Source: Limnomonas spitsbergensis (taxonomy: Eukaryota > Chlorophyta > Chlorophyceae > Chlamydomonadales). From it: a DNA stretch of 64,000 nt. The stretch's first letter is position 1, and the number at the start of each line of letters is the position of its first letter. Where the stretch lies: the NCBI GenBank assembly GCA_037349105.1, contig JAYJMM010000122.1:1550001-1614000 (forward strand). Direction: 5' to 3'. A program made the position numbers and the translations under genes. The notes beneath the pieces were generated by a model. It saw only the letters and a list, made by a program, of their open reading frames with translations. It had not been told where the DNA came from and did not search any database. Positions 33,650 through 45,931 of this stretch are shown here, piece after piece.

Positions 33650-34770
33650 TCACTGCGATCAGACATATTGGCAACTGAATCACTACTCGCACTTGTGTTC
33701 CTCTTGGTGTGGGGTTCAGCTAAAATACAGCTACACTCCGGCCTCAGGCTGGAGGATCAAGGCATGCTACTTGGGCCTCCAGCTGAAGGCCTGTCAAAAT
33801 TTGGGGCCAATGAGGCCTTTAACAGCTGCATGACGGACTGCCAAAGGTGGTTCGATGGTACCAATCACTGCCTGAAAAAAACACCATGCCGCCCTGCTTC
33901 CCACTTGCTGCCTTTGTGGCTGCCTGTATATGTGTTCTTATATAGGTGGTGTTATAATTCTAAACAATAATTGAGACTAGACAACTTTGTTTCACGCCGA
34001 GTGCCGTAGGGCCGTATTGTTGTAACGCCGTACATAGTGTGCTGGACCCATTATTGTAAACAATTCGGGGCCCAAATCCGCTCGCCGTAATCCGCACGCC
34101 GTACTCACAGTGAAATTCAGGTGCGTACGGCAGAGTTCAGCCTAGGCCCACCCAGCACTACCCACGAAAAATCTGCCTGAGGTACGTTCACACATGGGCC
34201 AATTGTGCGATGACCAATTGGTAGAGCAAGATTCGCAAATATTGAAGACATGTCTCCTACTGTTTGGGATGGTCATTGGCATGTGCGTGTCGGCGTACAC
34301 CAGGCACGACTTGACTGTGAATGCGATTAGGAACAAACACATCCGCGAAGTACGATCTCTGAAATGCGACGCTTGGCGTGGCGTCAGGATTTTGTCTTCG
34401 AAGCTCACTCGAAGAGACGCGTGTTCATCTGTTCACACGAACCGCTCCGTCCCACGCTTTTCGTGTTCATCTGATATTTATCACAACGTACTGTGGTCGT
34501 TAGTTCCACAAGTTTCCACACATCGCATGATCACAAGTCATAGCAATGTCTTCCTCCCCGCATGCCTTAGTCGGTATTGCAACCTCATCAACATGTTGCT
34601 CAAGTTCAAGGGATGGAGCTTTTCTACTAGTGTGCTAGTTGCCAAAGTATGCACGATGAGACACGAGTCGACGGCGGACATGCCGAGCAAGAGGTGATTG
34701 GAAATCATCGCTGCTGTGCTGCATGATTGTCCAACGTAAGTCTGAAACTCTGGATGTATGAACGGGATTA
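33650..34770. other. Intergenic, upstream of PARP gene
   Basis: It contains a 167-codon plus-strand ORF (34,194-34,697) and a 88-codon minus-strand ORF (34,142-34,408). I do not recognise either, and neither shows a convincing domain. The stretch 33,980-34,110 has several 'cgccgta' words. Upstream exons or the promoter of the PARP gene may lie here, but I cannot place them. Confidence 0.3.
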
Positions 34771-34771
34771 A

Positions 34772-35407
34772 CAGCCCGTTTCTGATTGGTGGAGGAGCTT
34801 GTTTCCTCCGTGGAGAAACTTTTCCTCCACCCGATCTCGCGGAACAGGTGTGGAGGATCGGGTGGAGGAACTTTCGAAAGGGTGGAGGAACGCATTATTT
34901 TCCGCGGAGGGGGGGGTCCGTCGGAACTACCGTATGTTGAACTATTGAGCTCATTGCCAGCGTGGCCGAGATAATTTCCGCGTCCTTTCCTTTCTATTTG
35001 ACGATAATCGTAATTTCGTTTTTTAACGCTTAATGACTTTCCGGCGACTTGGCGTATATGGGGGCAGCAAAGGACGGCTCTTTCGATGATGGAGCGAGCG
35101 ATCTACAGTCACACAAAACAGCGAGCGATCTACAGCCACACACAAATGTGATACTTCCATAGTCGGAGAGTGACAGAACGATATGCAGAAATGAAATACA
35201 CTGCAAGTTAGAATGCACTAAAGAAATGAAATAGGCGGTAGGAACGAGCGCTGCAAAGATCTCCCGTACATAACTCCAACCTTCGCCATTCTTCCTCCAT
35301 CTCACGCCTCGTGGAACAGGGGTAGTGGAGGAACTTTCGGAGGCACTTTCGAAAACTTTCGCATTCTTCCTCCACACTTGTTTCCTGCACCAATCAGAAA
35401 TGGGCTG
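34772..35407. mobile_element. MITE-like element with 25-bp terminal inverted repeats
   Basis: The termini at 34,772-34,796 and 35,383-35,407 are reverse complements with two mismatches (they begin CAGCCC, with TTTCTGATTGGTG inside). Inner 'gtggaggaactttcg' words are also inverted. The 636-bp interior codes for nothing recognisable. No clear target-site duplication is visible, so the class is open. Confidence 0.65.
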
Positions 35408-36889
35408 GAAGCGATATTGAAGAATGGTCTTTATCTATATGAGGTGTGTTGTCTCACCAGTGGCGGTGGTGGTTACCGTCGTTAGCGTGTTTTTTCGCCT
35501 CAGAATCGCTTCATATTATAGCGTGCGTTAGAAGGAGAAAAATCCAAAACACAAGGGCTATTGCGTCGCAAAATGCAAAGTGCAGAAACGCGTACTTTGG
35601 AACGTGCAAAGCAGGCAAACTGGGGGGCGGCGACAGGCAGTGCCATCCTATGGTCAGAAACGCTTGAACTCTGCTGCGAACTCGTCTGTTGCCAGTGAAG
35701 ATGACAGCCAATCAGCGATTTGAATCTGGGACGATATGGGCGCGATATGGCTGGTAACCGACGACTTTTGTGTGATTTTTTTCGGCCACACCTCGATATG
35801 GACTCGATATCGAATCCACTATTGCACAATGAACCACACTTCAATATGCGTTCGATATGAGCTCAATACGAGCGCATCCACACCTCAATATGGTCCACAC
35901 CAAATCGTCCGCATATCGATATTGACTTCTCAACGTGAACGCGCCCTGGCAGTCATTGCTCCGCATGCGCATGCAGCCTCTCTACAATAGCAACGTCGCC
36001 ACAAGAGGGCTCCCTTTTCGCAACGCAAATCGAGGAGGTGAAGCCAATCCGGCACTTTCAACATCGCTGCGTCTAAAACGTTGAGGGCGGTGCGTTGTTG
36101 GGATCGACAGACGCCATCGACGAGCATGCGCTCCAACCCATCCGCCAGTATCGATCCCTGTTTCAGCCTTGACACACGCGTCGTCCTTTGGCAGAGCCTC
36201 GGCCCAAGGTTATGTGATAGCCACGGTCACGGCTTGCACCAGAGCCCAGACCAGAGCCCAAACCACAGCCCCGACCAGAGCCCAGACCAGAGCAATACGC
36301 CTGTCTCTGTTTCTTTTCTTCCAACATCGGCATCTCCAGTGAATAGAAACGTGCCGAACGCGACCCGAGGAGGTGAAGACCTTCGGACACTGCCAAGTGC
36401 CAACGTCGCTTCACCCATAGAGGAGCGCACCCATTCCTCGACAGACTGCGACGGGCAGGCGCCCCAGCCCCTCCGTCAGCATCGATCCTTGCTACAGCCT
36501 CGACCCCTGCCTTTGCCACAACTTCGGCCCATGCATGCACATGCCAGAGCCTCAGCCAGAGACAGCACCCGATCCTGGCGTGTTTTTTCAGCTATGCCAC
36601 GGGATATGGCGTGGGCTTAGGTAACTGCTTACTGTGCATGACTGGGCACACCGGCATGATATGACACATGCTCACATACACAGGGTTGGGCACGGGCTTA
36701 TCAATGTGTCCCAATGCTCCCCATGCATGTTGGACATGGCGTTCTCATGCTTAGGCATGGCCATGGTCATGGACACCCATCCACCACATCGGCCATGCCC
36801 TTGCTGGCTACACCTCGGCCCATGCACAGACGAGAGCCTCAGCCAGAGCTTTCACCATGCCATCTAATTTTCTTCAGTGTTGCCACGGG

Positions 36890-37744
36890 ATTCAGTGCCA
36901 CCATGGGGTTCAGTGCTACCACGGGATTCTGTGCTACCATGGGATTCAGTGCTACCACGAGATCCAGTGTTGCCACGGGATCCAGTTTTGCCACGGGATT
37001 CAGTGTTGCCACATAATTCAGTGTTGCCACGGGATTTAGTGCTACCACGGGATTCAGTGCTACCACGGGATTTAATGATGCCACGGGATCCAGTGTTGCC
37101 ACGGGATCCTGTGTTACCACCACTGGATTTATTGCTGCCATGAAGTTCAGTGCTATAACGGGACTAGTGCTCCTACGGGATTCAGTGTTGCCACAGGATT
37201 CAATGCTACCACGGGATTCAGTGTTATCACGGGATTCAGTGCTACCACGGGATTCAGTGTTATCACGGGATTCAGTGCTACCACGGGATTCAGTGTTGCC
37301 ACGGATTTCAGTGCTACCATGGGATTCAGTGCTACCACGGGATTTAATGATGCCACGGGATCCAGTGTTGCCACGGGATCCTGTGTTACCACCACTGGAT
37401 TCATTGCTGCCATGGAGTTCAGTGCTATCACAAGACTCAGTGCTCCTACGGGATTCAGTGTTGCCACTGGATTCATTGCTACCACGGGATTCAGTGTTAT
37501 CACGGGATTCAGTGCTACCACGGGATTCAGTGTTATCACGGGATTCAGTGCTACCACGGGATTCAGTGTTATCACGGGATTCAGTGCTACCACGGGATTC
37601 AGTGTTGCCACGGGATTCAGGGATACCACGGGATTTTCACTGTTGCCACGGGATTCAGTGTTGCCAACGGGATTCTGAGCTGCCACGGGATTTTCAGTGC
37701 TACCACGGGACTCAGTCATGCCACAGAATTTTTCAGTGCTACCA
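36890..37744. repeat. 20-bp minisatellite, target of mobile element 2
   Basis: About 40 units of 'gccacgggattcagtgttac' alternate with a 'gctac' form, which gives partly regular 40-bp pairs. The array stops where element 2 begins, and a single unit (gccacgggattcagtgg) reappears at about 46,084-46,100. The V/A/L/N/P repeat ORFs across it on both strands are not supported as genes. Confidence 0.9.
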
Positions 37745-37954
37745 CGGGTGTCACGGTATAATGCAGTATACGTGCTAAAACCGTAGGAGCCGCTACTGCG
37801 GCCCCGGAGAGTCCGCAGCTTCCCTGCGGAGCCCCCCCTTTTAGGTTAGGAGCCCAGCTTCCCACTTTCGGGAAGGTCTGAGGCAGGATTCCCCGTACAT
37901 TAGTAAATAGGGCTTGCCGGGACCTTTGAATCCCGACTTGCACGCTTGACTCTT

Positions 37955-38417
37955 ACTTTGTCCCTTTTTGAAGGACAAACCTCTTCATGTAATCAGCACC
38001 GGCTAGAATCCCAGGATACTAGCCTACGAGAGCTTGAAAGTTAGTACCTTACACTGCAGTCAAGTCAAGCACCACGAAAAGTGTTGACAGCATAAGCAAG
38101 TGACAAGCGAGCCCCATCCAGATCACTGGTCATCCCCAGCCTACGTGATCTACGGCGCTCGCCCGGAAGAGCACGCGACCTACGGTGCCAATCCCTGACT
38201 ACTCGTCCATCTGAGACGACTAATCAGGCAAGCACTTCCAAGCAGATATTCACCTAAATAGACCAGGAGGCGCAAAGCCGACCAGGAGCTCTCGGCGTAC
38301 CAGCTTCCAGCTGAGTCCGCCCGGCGACACAACCTACGGGACAAAGTCACCTCCGTCGCCGTTCCTTCGCAACCCCGAGCATCCCCGCTCTCAGTGTCCT
38401 TCAAAAAGGGACAAAGT
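37955..38417. repeat. Leader segment bounded by a perfect 23-bp inverted repeat (element 2)
   Basis: The arms at 37,955-37,977 and 38,395-38,417 are exact reverse complements and enclose 417 bp, the same spacing as in element 1 (25,971-26,433). The enclosed sequence has diverged strongly, except near the 5' arm (GTAATCAGCACCGGCTA). Confidence 0.9.
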
Positions 38418-39097
38418 GATTTTGCAGCCTGATCAGCTGCTTGCCATCAAGTTCCTCGCTGAGGGAAGCTAAGCTTGTCTGACCTGGATATCTTTTTGAA
38501 TTATTTGCCTTGGACAGCTTGGAAAAGCACCTCTGTCGCTGCATTCTGCTAGGGCTTTTCGTTCCAAATCAGATCTTGCAAACCCCGGCTGTGAAGAGCC
38601 TTGGGTAGAAGCTTGAAGATCAGGCTGTTGAGTTATAAACCCAGCTGATTATTGCCTGTGCACCGGGACTTGCCTTTGTGGTGGAGTGCAAATTCCCAAG
38701 TGTTGACAGAAGTGGATCTGCGGATCAGTGATTAAGTGGATTGCTGAGGCCGAGATTTCAGTGGCCCAGAACTGTGTGCAGGCAAGACAGTCTGAGCAGA
38801 GGCGAGACGTGCGCCGAGGAGATCCGCAGGCGTTTTTGAGGATCGCTGTGAAGGATTGCTGTGCAGGTCACTGTCCAGGATCGCTGTGAAGGATCGCTGT
38901 CCATGATCGACTGGTAGCTGGCACAGCCGCACCCGATCGCTGTCCAGGATCGCTGTCCAGGATCTCTGTGAAGGATCACAGTGAAACGGATCAGGGAGCC
39001 GCGCGACTGACAACACAGGGATCAGCAGAGCATCCCATGACGCGCAGAGGGCTCGGACGAGGCGGCACCGTGCGGGACCCCCCCAGGCTGAGCCTGC

Positions 39098-42000
39098 ATG
39101 CGGAGGAAGGAAGGAACCTTTGACCCAACCTCGGAGCCACCCACTGAGAGGTCGCAGACCGGTGGTGTTGGAGAGGGTAGCGGGCCAGAGGAACCTCCGG
39201 TGGACCTGCCTGTCGGGGCAGGGACACGGAGCAGCGAGGCCAAGATGGATCTCCAGGTGTCACACACAGAGATCGGCCGAGGTGAGCCAGTGCCCCAATC
39301 AACCCCGGATCTTTTGAGGCAGGGCCTGGAATATGCGCAGGGGTTGAAGCTGGGAGGAGGCACCCCTGAGTTGGTCTTGTATCCAGATACGGCAGTGTCG
39401 CACACAGAGATCGGCCGAAGTGAGCCGGTGCCCCAATCAACTCCGGATTTTTTGAGGCAGGACCTGGAATATGCGCAGTGGTTGGAACTGGTAGGAGGTA
39501 CCTCTGAGTCGGCTCCAGATCCAGACACGGCTGTGTCGCAGCTTGGGGGCGCGAATCTATGCAGTGGGCCAGAATACGCGACGCAGAAGAGGCCGCTGGG
39601 AGTGGCACGTGCTGCGCGACGCATTAAAGAGGAGAGTGAGACGATGCCCCGTGGTGGAAATCAGATGATCAGGAAACTTGCAGATCTGCAGGCGGTAGAG
39701 GGAGCACAAGCCGCCACCACTGAATGGCCCCCGGTGAAAAAGAAGGAGGAGCTGGCCCAGCCGGTAGGGTGGAAGAGGCTAGGGCAGTGGGCCACTGGAG
39801 TGTGGAAAGTTGTGTGTGACGCAGAGCAGGTGGGGTTGGGCAATCTGGCTGTGCTGGTTGGCACCGCAGGTCGCATGCCCTTGGAGGCATTGACCAGGCG
39901 TGTGGAGCAGCCAGGTAGTCAGGTGTCCCCCAACGGCTGGTCCATGTTTGATATCCTCAGCAGTAAAGGTGAGCCAAGTCACAGGCACCCGGTAGCTAGC
40001 GAGCAGATGCACCTGATCAACTATATTACGACAGGGAGTGCCCGTCCACCCAGGCGGGATAGCCCGGTAGCTAGCGATCAGCTGCACCTGATCAACTGTT
40101 TTATGGCAGGGAATGCCTGTCCACCCAAGCCAGTGACACCTGTGGTGGCCGGTGGCTGCGAGCCGAGCCAGCTGCAGGTGCAGGCGTCACGGCTGTGCTT
40201 GCAGAGGGAGGCAGTTCCAGTGACACCTGCAGTGGCCGGTGGCTGCGATCCGAGTCACCTGCAGGTGCAGGCGTCGCGGCTGTGCTTGCAGAGGGAAGCA
40301 GTTCCAGTGACACATGTGGTGACCGGTGGCTGCGAGCCGGCCCAAGTGCAGGTGCATGCGTCGTGGCTGTGCTTGCAGAGGGAGGCAGTTACAGTGACAC
40401 CTGTGGTGACCGGTGGCTGCGAGCCGGGCCAATTGCATGTGCAGGCGTCACGGCTGTGTTTGCATAGGGAGGCAGTTCATGTGACACCTGTGTTGATCGG
40501 TGGCTGTGAGCCGGGCCAGCTGCAGGTGCAGACGCCACGGCTGTGTTTGCAGAGGGAGGCAGTTCCAGTGACACATGTGATGGCCGGTGGCTGTGAGCCG
40601 GGCCAGCTGCAGGTGCAGACGCCACGGCTGTGTTTGCAGAGGGAAGCAGTTCCTGTGACACCTGGGGTGGCCGGTGGCTGTGAGCCAGGCCAACTGCAGG
40701 TGCAGACGCCACGGCTGTGTTTGCAGAGGGAAGCAGTTCTAGTGACACATGTGGTGATCGGTGGCTGCGAGCCGGGCCAACTGCATATGCAGGCGTCACT
40801 GCTGTGCTTGCAGAGGGAGGCAGTTCATGTGACACATGTGCTGGCCGGTGGCTGTAAGCCGGGCCAGCTGCAGGTGCAGACGTCACGGCTGTGTTTGCAG
40901 AGGGAGGCAGTTCCTTTGACACCTGGGGTGGCCGGTGGCTGTGAGCCAGGCCAACTGCAGGTGCAGGCGTCACAACTGTGCTTGCTGAGGGAGGCAACGC
41001 ATGTGACACCTGTGGTGACCAGTGCCTGCGAGCCGGGTCACCTGCAGGTGCAGGCGTCTCGGTTGTGTTTGTCGAGGGAGGCAGCCCATGTGACACCTGT
41101 GGTGGCCGGTGGTTGCGAGCCGGGCCAACTGCAGGTGCAGGCGTCACTGCTGTGCTTGCAGAGGGATGCAGCACATGTGCCACATGTGGTGACCGGTGGC
41201 TGTGAGCCGGGCCTACTGCAGGTGCAGGCGTCACGGCTGTGCTGGCAGAGGGAGGCAGCTTCTGTGACACCTGTGGTGGCCGGTGGCTGCGAGCCGGACC
41301 AATTGCATGCGTGGGAGCAGAAGCTGAACCAGCAGGTGGCTGAGGAACCAGTTGGACCAAGTGAGGTCGAGGACCACGTGCACAGGCATGCGCCGGTGCG
41401 GGTGCAGATGCAGATGCACCAACCAGAAGAGGATGGGCCTGTCACACCAGTGGCAGCAGCTCCTGGAGGGGTCTAGGTGCCAATATCAGAACCAGGGGCG
41501 GCCCAGCAGGCCAACAAACAGCTGGGGGCGCCAAAGAGTGAGGCAGGTGTGCCTGCAGCTGCCGGCAGCCCTAGGCAGTCCCAGGTCGAGGCCTCAGGAC
41601 TGAAGGGGGGCCAGGCAGGCAACCTGCCAGAGGGGTTGGCCGTGCATGGTCCAACTGAAGGGGCAAGGCAGGTGATCCCGGGCACACGGGTAGCAAGCCC
41701 AACCAACCAGGGCAGTGCCCATGGGGAACACAAAGGACACTCACCCAAGCCAGTTGCAGCAGAGAATCCTGAGGGTTCAGAGGAGCAGGGAATCTCCGTA
41801 CCCATGCTGAGGGAAAAGGTTAACTGGTACCGGCAGAAGCTTAAAGGAGTGGCCAGGCAGCTGTGGGTGGCCAGACAGCCAGTGTTGGCATGGAAGATGA
41901 GGATGACCAGGCAGTTGAGGATGGTGAAGCATCGCTTGGAACATGTCATACAGAACCTCCATGCGCTGCTGCCAACAGGCGAGGAGGAGGAAGAGCAGCA

Positions 42001-45000
42001 GCTGCAGCATGCTGTCATGGTTGCATGGCACGTGGCATTACCCGGGGGGCACGGTGCTGAGCAGGCGAGCCATGAGGCGAAAGAAGAGGCACAGCCGCCG
42101 CAGCACCAGGAGTGCATGCCCAGATTGCCCAGGCAGGAGGGCTTCCGCTCAGCAGAGCCGTGTGGGCCAGTGGGTCAAGCCAGCCCTAGCCTGAGTCTCG
42201 ACCCAGACGGCTGCAGCAGTTCCAGCCAGGCAGTGGCAGGCAGGGCAGCTGACAGTGACTTGGAAGCAGCTAGGAGCAGCAGGTCTCCGGTGCCAGCACC
42301 CGAGGACGACAGCAGCAGCAGAAATGTGTGCATGGTAGCAATTTGTGATGTAGCGCCTGCAGATGTGGATCTGGCCAGGCTCTGGGAGGACCGTGCAGCA
42401 GGTGCCCGTCAGCAACCGATGGAGATCCGCAATGGCATGCGTCAGGCCATGCGGCGTAACAAAGGAGGAGTATGCATGTTCTGCGGGTTCGAGTGCGAGC
42501 ACAGCGACAGGGCATGTGAGCATCTCATGGATGCCAACATCCAGAGGGGAGGAGCAAGGCAGGCAGCGCTGGAGGTGGTTGAGAACCCGGGGCATGGTCA
42601 GCCGCGGGTGCAGGAGCCACACCAGCCCCAGAAGGCTGAGGCAGGCTCCAGCAGTGAGGAGGAAGAAGAGCCCAACCCAATGGGGGGCAGGATGGAAGCT
42701 GTTGTGCAGGGAAGCATCCGGGAGCCCCTGTGGTTGGCACCCAGGTATGGGCCCCACAAGAGGCAGCAGGCGCAGCCGCGCCAAATACCCGTTCCAGCAG
42801 CACCCGCGTCCTCGGGGTATGGAACGATTCGGTCCAAGGTTCCGCCCAGTGTCGGCAGCAGGTCAGTACAAGGGCCCGGGAAGGACAGACCCAGGTTGGG
42901 TGAGCAGAGGTACCAAGGTCAGGGTGGAAGCCTGTACAGGTTTTCCAACAACCCAGCTTGGACACCCGTGACCGGTGGGCAGGCTGCAAGTCCCAGTGGA
43001 TCTGGGGGCGGCGCAAGCAGGATGTCAGTGGACATGGAGGATCAGGAGGAAGCGGAAGGGCCTCAGCCGATCGGATGGGCAGGAATCTGGCAGTGGGCAG
43101 CGCGCCTGTGGCAGCATGTGTGCTCCAGGTACTACGCCCACCTCAGCGATCAGGCCAGAGCCATCGAAGAGTTCCGGAGCCACCACCTGGAGGAATGGGC
43201 AACAAAGGCCCTCATGGGCATCCCTCACACGGGCCAAGACAGAGAAACGCTGCTGGCGGCCCTTAGCAGGGTGTCCAGGGGAACAACGGGGCCAGAGGCG
43301 GCCATGGCTGTTAAAGCCTTCGCGGACGAGTGGTGCAACGGCACGGTAGGGGATCAGGAGGAGCCGGATCCGAGCAGGAGGAAGAGCTCCAGGAGTGGGA
43401 AGGATACGAGGAGGCCAGGCTGCAGCTAGACGACCGCAGGGAGGTCCGAAGGTGGCAAGAGCAGACGGAAGGGGCTGCACCAGCTGCTAGCCAGGCCAGC
43501 TGGGAACGCCTAGAGGCAAGCAGCGAGCCTAGCCTCAGGAACCAGCGTATGGATGAAGGGTGCAGGCCCAGGCCAAGCAGCCCCGCGGCCAGCGAGCAGC
43601 CGAGGACAACCAGCTTGCAGCTAGCCAGGGCTGCAGAGCAGGGCTCGGCGCCTATAAGGGCAAGCAGGCAGGAGTCCTATGCCATGCTGCGCATCGTGGA
43701 CAACAAGGAAAATAGCAACCTGAGTGGAGGGCCTGGTGGACCACATCGCGGAGCTCCTGCGGGCCCAGGCGGCCCAGGCAGGAGTCAGGGCGGAAAGGAG
43801 CAGCCACTGCCCTGGCCAAGGAAGGAGGATCTTGCAGGAAATCGAGCCAGCGGGGAACGTCGGGAGAGGCGACCCGCAAAGGCAGGAAAGCAGGGAGGAA
43901 GCACTGTCAGTTTCCAAGGCAAGGGAGTACACTGGCGGGACACAGCCTAGCATGCCTAGCAGCAACCAGCCCGGAAGGCAGTCGGGATCAGGAGGAGGAG
44001 CCGGACATCAAGAGCCCGCTCAGCAGCCATTAGGAGGAGGCAGCCGCCCCAGAAGCTTGGCAAGCGAGCAGCCGTCTGGGGGCCGACAGTCCCAGCGAAG
44101 TGCAGACCGCATAGACGACCGGGGCCAGCGCAGTCGGAGCCCTGCCAGGGGCGGAGGTGGCGGATCGGGCTCGGTCCCCAGCAAGTCGGACTCGGATGAC
44201 ACGGAGGGACGCAGCCCGGGCTCCAGCGGGGAATCCATGAGACAAAAAAGGGAGAGGATAGCCCTAGAGCAGGCGGAGGCGCACTTACAGCTGCAGAAAC
44301 AGATGATCATGCAGCTGGCCGGGGGAACCAGGTTCATTATGATCCCAACCATCCAAGGCAACGTGCCGGTGCTGGACATGTCCCAGCCGGAGGCGGTCGC
44401 AGCCAGGCAGTACTGCCAAGCTTGCAGCTCCTCGGGCTCGCACAACCGCATGGCATTATCCGACGAGCCGCCAGCACTGGCAGTGGTGACAGGCACTGGC
44501 AGCGGTGACATGGTCCTGCCAGTCCCCCTCAGCCATGGCCTTGCTGGTCCGATCATTGGTCGGCATGTGGAACGACAAGCCGGCCTGCATGGGGCCGCTG
44601 GTAGTCGCCATACGGGCGGCACCTCAGGGAGACAGGGCCTCCCGGGAGGTCGAGCGGATCAAGGAGACGTAGTCACCTTCGGTGGTAGGGCCGCCACACG
44701 AGGTATCCCTGCTCACCCTGTGGATCAGGGTGGTGCAGAAGGAGGTGGACAAGCCAACCTCGGACGAGAGAGCGGCGGTCACCAACCTCAAGCTGGGAGT
44801 CAAGACCACCCTGGACCCAAGAGTCAAGCCGGAGGAGACGGTGGAGGCTTTCACCCACAGGATCCTGTCCACGGCAGAGTTGCTGCAGATCTCCAGGGAT
44901 GCAGCAGACAACTTTGGCAGAAGGCACTCGGTCTCGCACATGTTCTATAAAGGGCTGCCATTGGCCACCAGGGTCAAGTTGTGCGCGTTCATGATGACTA

Positions 45001-45449
45001 TGCCCAATTACCTGTGCATGACCGATGAGGAGCAGATCACTATGCTGTCGCAGCAGGTGGTGTTGTGGGAGAAGTTCGCCCTGGAAATTGGAGACCCGGG
45101 GGTCACAGATCACAGGCCGGCGGCAGAAGAGGCGGAAGAGACGGAAGAGGAGGACGAGACAGATGAGGAAGAAGATACGGCAGAGGAGGAAGAGGCGGAT
45201 GAGACGGGCGAGGGGAGAAAGCCGGCACGTTGGACACCTAGACCAACCCTGCCACCCGGCTGGGGTGCGGGTTGTTACAAGACCAATGGCGGCCGGACTC
45301 AATGGCATCGCGTATACCAATGGCAGGGGAGAAGCCAATGTCACCTCGCGAGCGGTCCATTGAAGGGCCAAGGTGGCGCTAGGCTTCCAACGAAGAGGAG
45401 GTGTCGGCCCTCGAGGGGCAGACAGCCAGGTTGGGCTAAGGGGGAATAG
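39098..45449 (+). pseudogene. Broken Gag-like ORF of mobile element 2
   Basis: It aligns with the intact 2,284-codon ORF of element 1. Disruptions: a TAG at 41,474-41,476 where element 1 has a Lys codon; a frame change near 43,365-43,400 (frame moves to 43,330-43,950); another near 43,730 (to 43,724-44,950); and another between about 44,490 and 44,690 (to 44,682-45,449). The Cys/His cluster (CMFCGFECEHSDRACEH), the coiled coil and the Gag-like C-terminus (TLDPRVKPEETVEAFTHRI) are all recognisable in their respective frames. Confidence 0.85.
40130..41330 (+). repeat. 87-bp coding tandem repeat in element 2
   Basis: Thirteen full copies and one partial copy of the 29-residue unit (GGCEPGQLQVQASRLCLQRE). 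The copies within this element resemble each other more in some blocks (QTPRLCLQREAVP, three in a row) than their positional counterparts in element 1, suggesting local homogenisation. Confidence 0.9.
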
Positions 45450-45931
45450 GAAACCCCTAGAAGGGCTGAACCTGCTGAGCACTTGACGGACCCCACGCCG
45501 TACCTGGAAGAACGAGCCGGTGCCAACCCTAAAGGGATCACCCCCGGGGCAGCACGACTGGCACTAGTAGGCAGCAGGCCGTGGGCCGACGGCCAGCAGG
45601 GCATAGCCTAGTACGCAAAAAAAAATGTTTCCCAATGTACCGTAGCAGCAGGAGCAGCGAGCCGAGGGAGTGCATAATGATGGTGGCTACAGCGCTGATT
45701 AATGTAGTCGACTTGTATGACAGTCGCCTTTGGAGTAAAGATTGCCTCATGGCCAACCAGTAGAGGGGCTAGACTAGGATAGGACACCGCTGTTACTGCA
45801 CGCATCTCCTGTGGCTTAAGGGCCAGGTGTCAACGGTACAGTGGGGCAAGAGCAGCGGGTGGTCTGTGTTTATGTCTGTGTTCCTGACTAAAGTCTTTGG
45901 ATTTGAACCCTTACCAGCGGTAGGACACGTA

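Larger units (their letters stand above)
37745..45931 (+). mobile_element. Mobile element 2, Gag-like-only element (decayed copy)
   Basis: It is homologous to element 1 along its length in the opposite orientation, starting with the same terminal GGTGTCACGGTATAATGC hairpin. Alignable sequence ends near 45,931 (AGCGGTAGGACA). The next 150 bp is not matched in element 1, and a stray unit of the target minisatellite lies at about 46,084, so the exact 3' border is uncertain. It has the same leader, inverted-repeat pair, repeat-bearing ORF and trailer as element 1. Confidence 0.8.

Noticed and set aside
34142..34697. A gene upstream of the PARP gene
   Set aside because: ORFs of 167 and 88 codons on opposite strands show no motif, no splice pattern and no similarity that I can recognise.
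36839..37778. V/A/L/N/P repeat ORFs on both strands
   Set aside because: Both strands are open in the same minisatellite, as expected for a stop-free unit, and the array is cut by element 2.
17866..45931. LTR retrotransposon with terminal direct repeats
   Set aside because: I compared the leader and trailer of each element and found no long direct terminal repeat, only a short GGTGTCA-like word in both.
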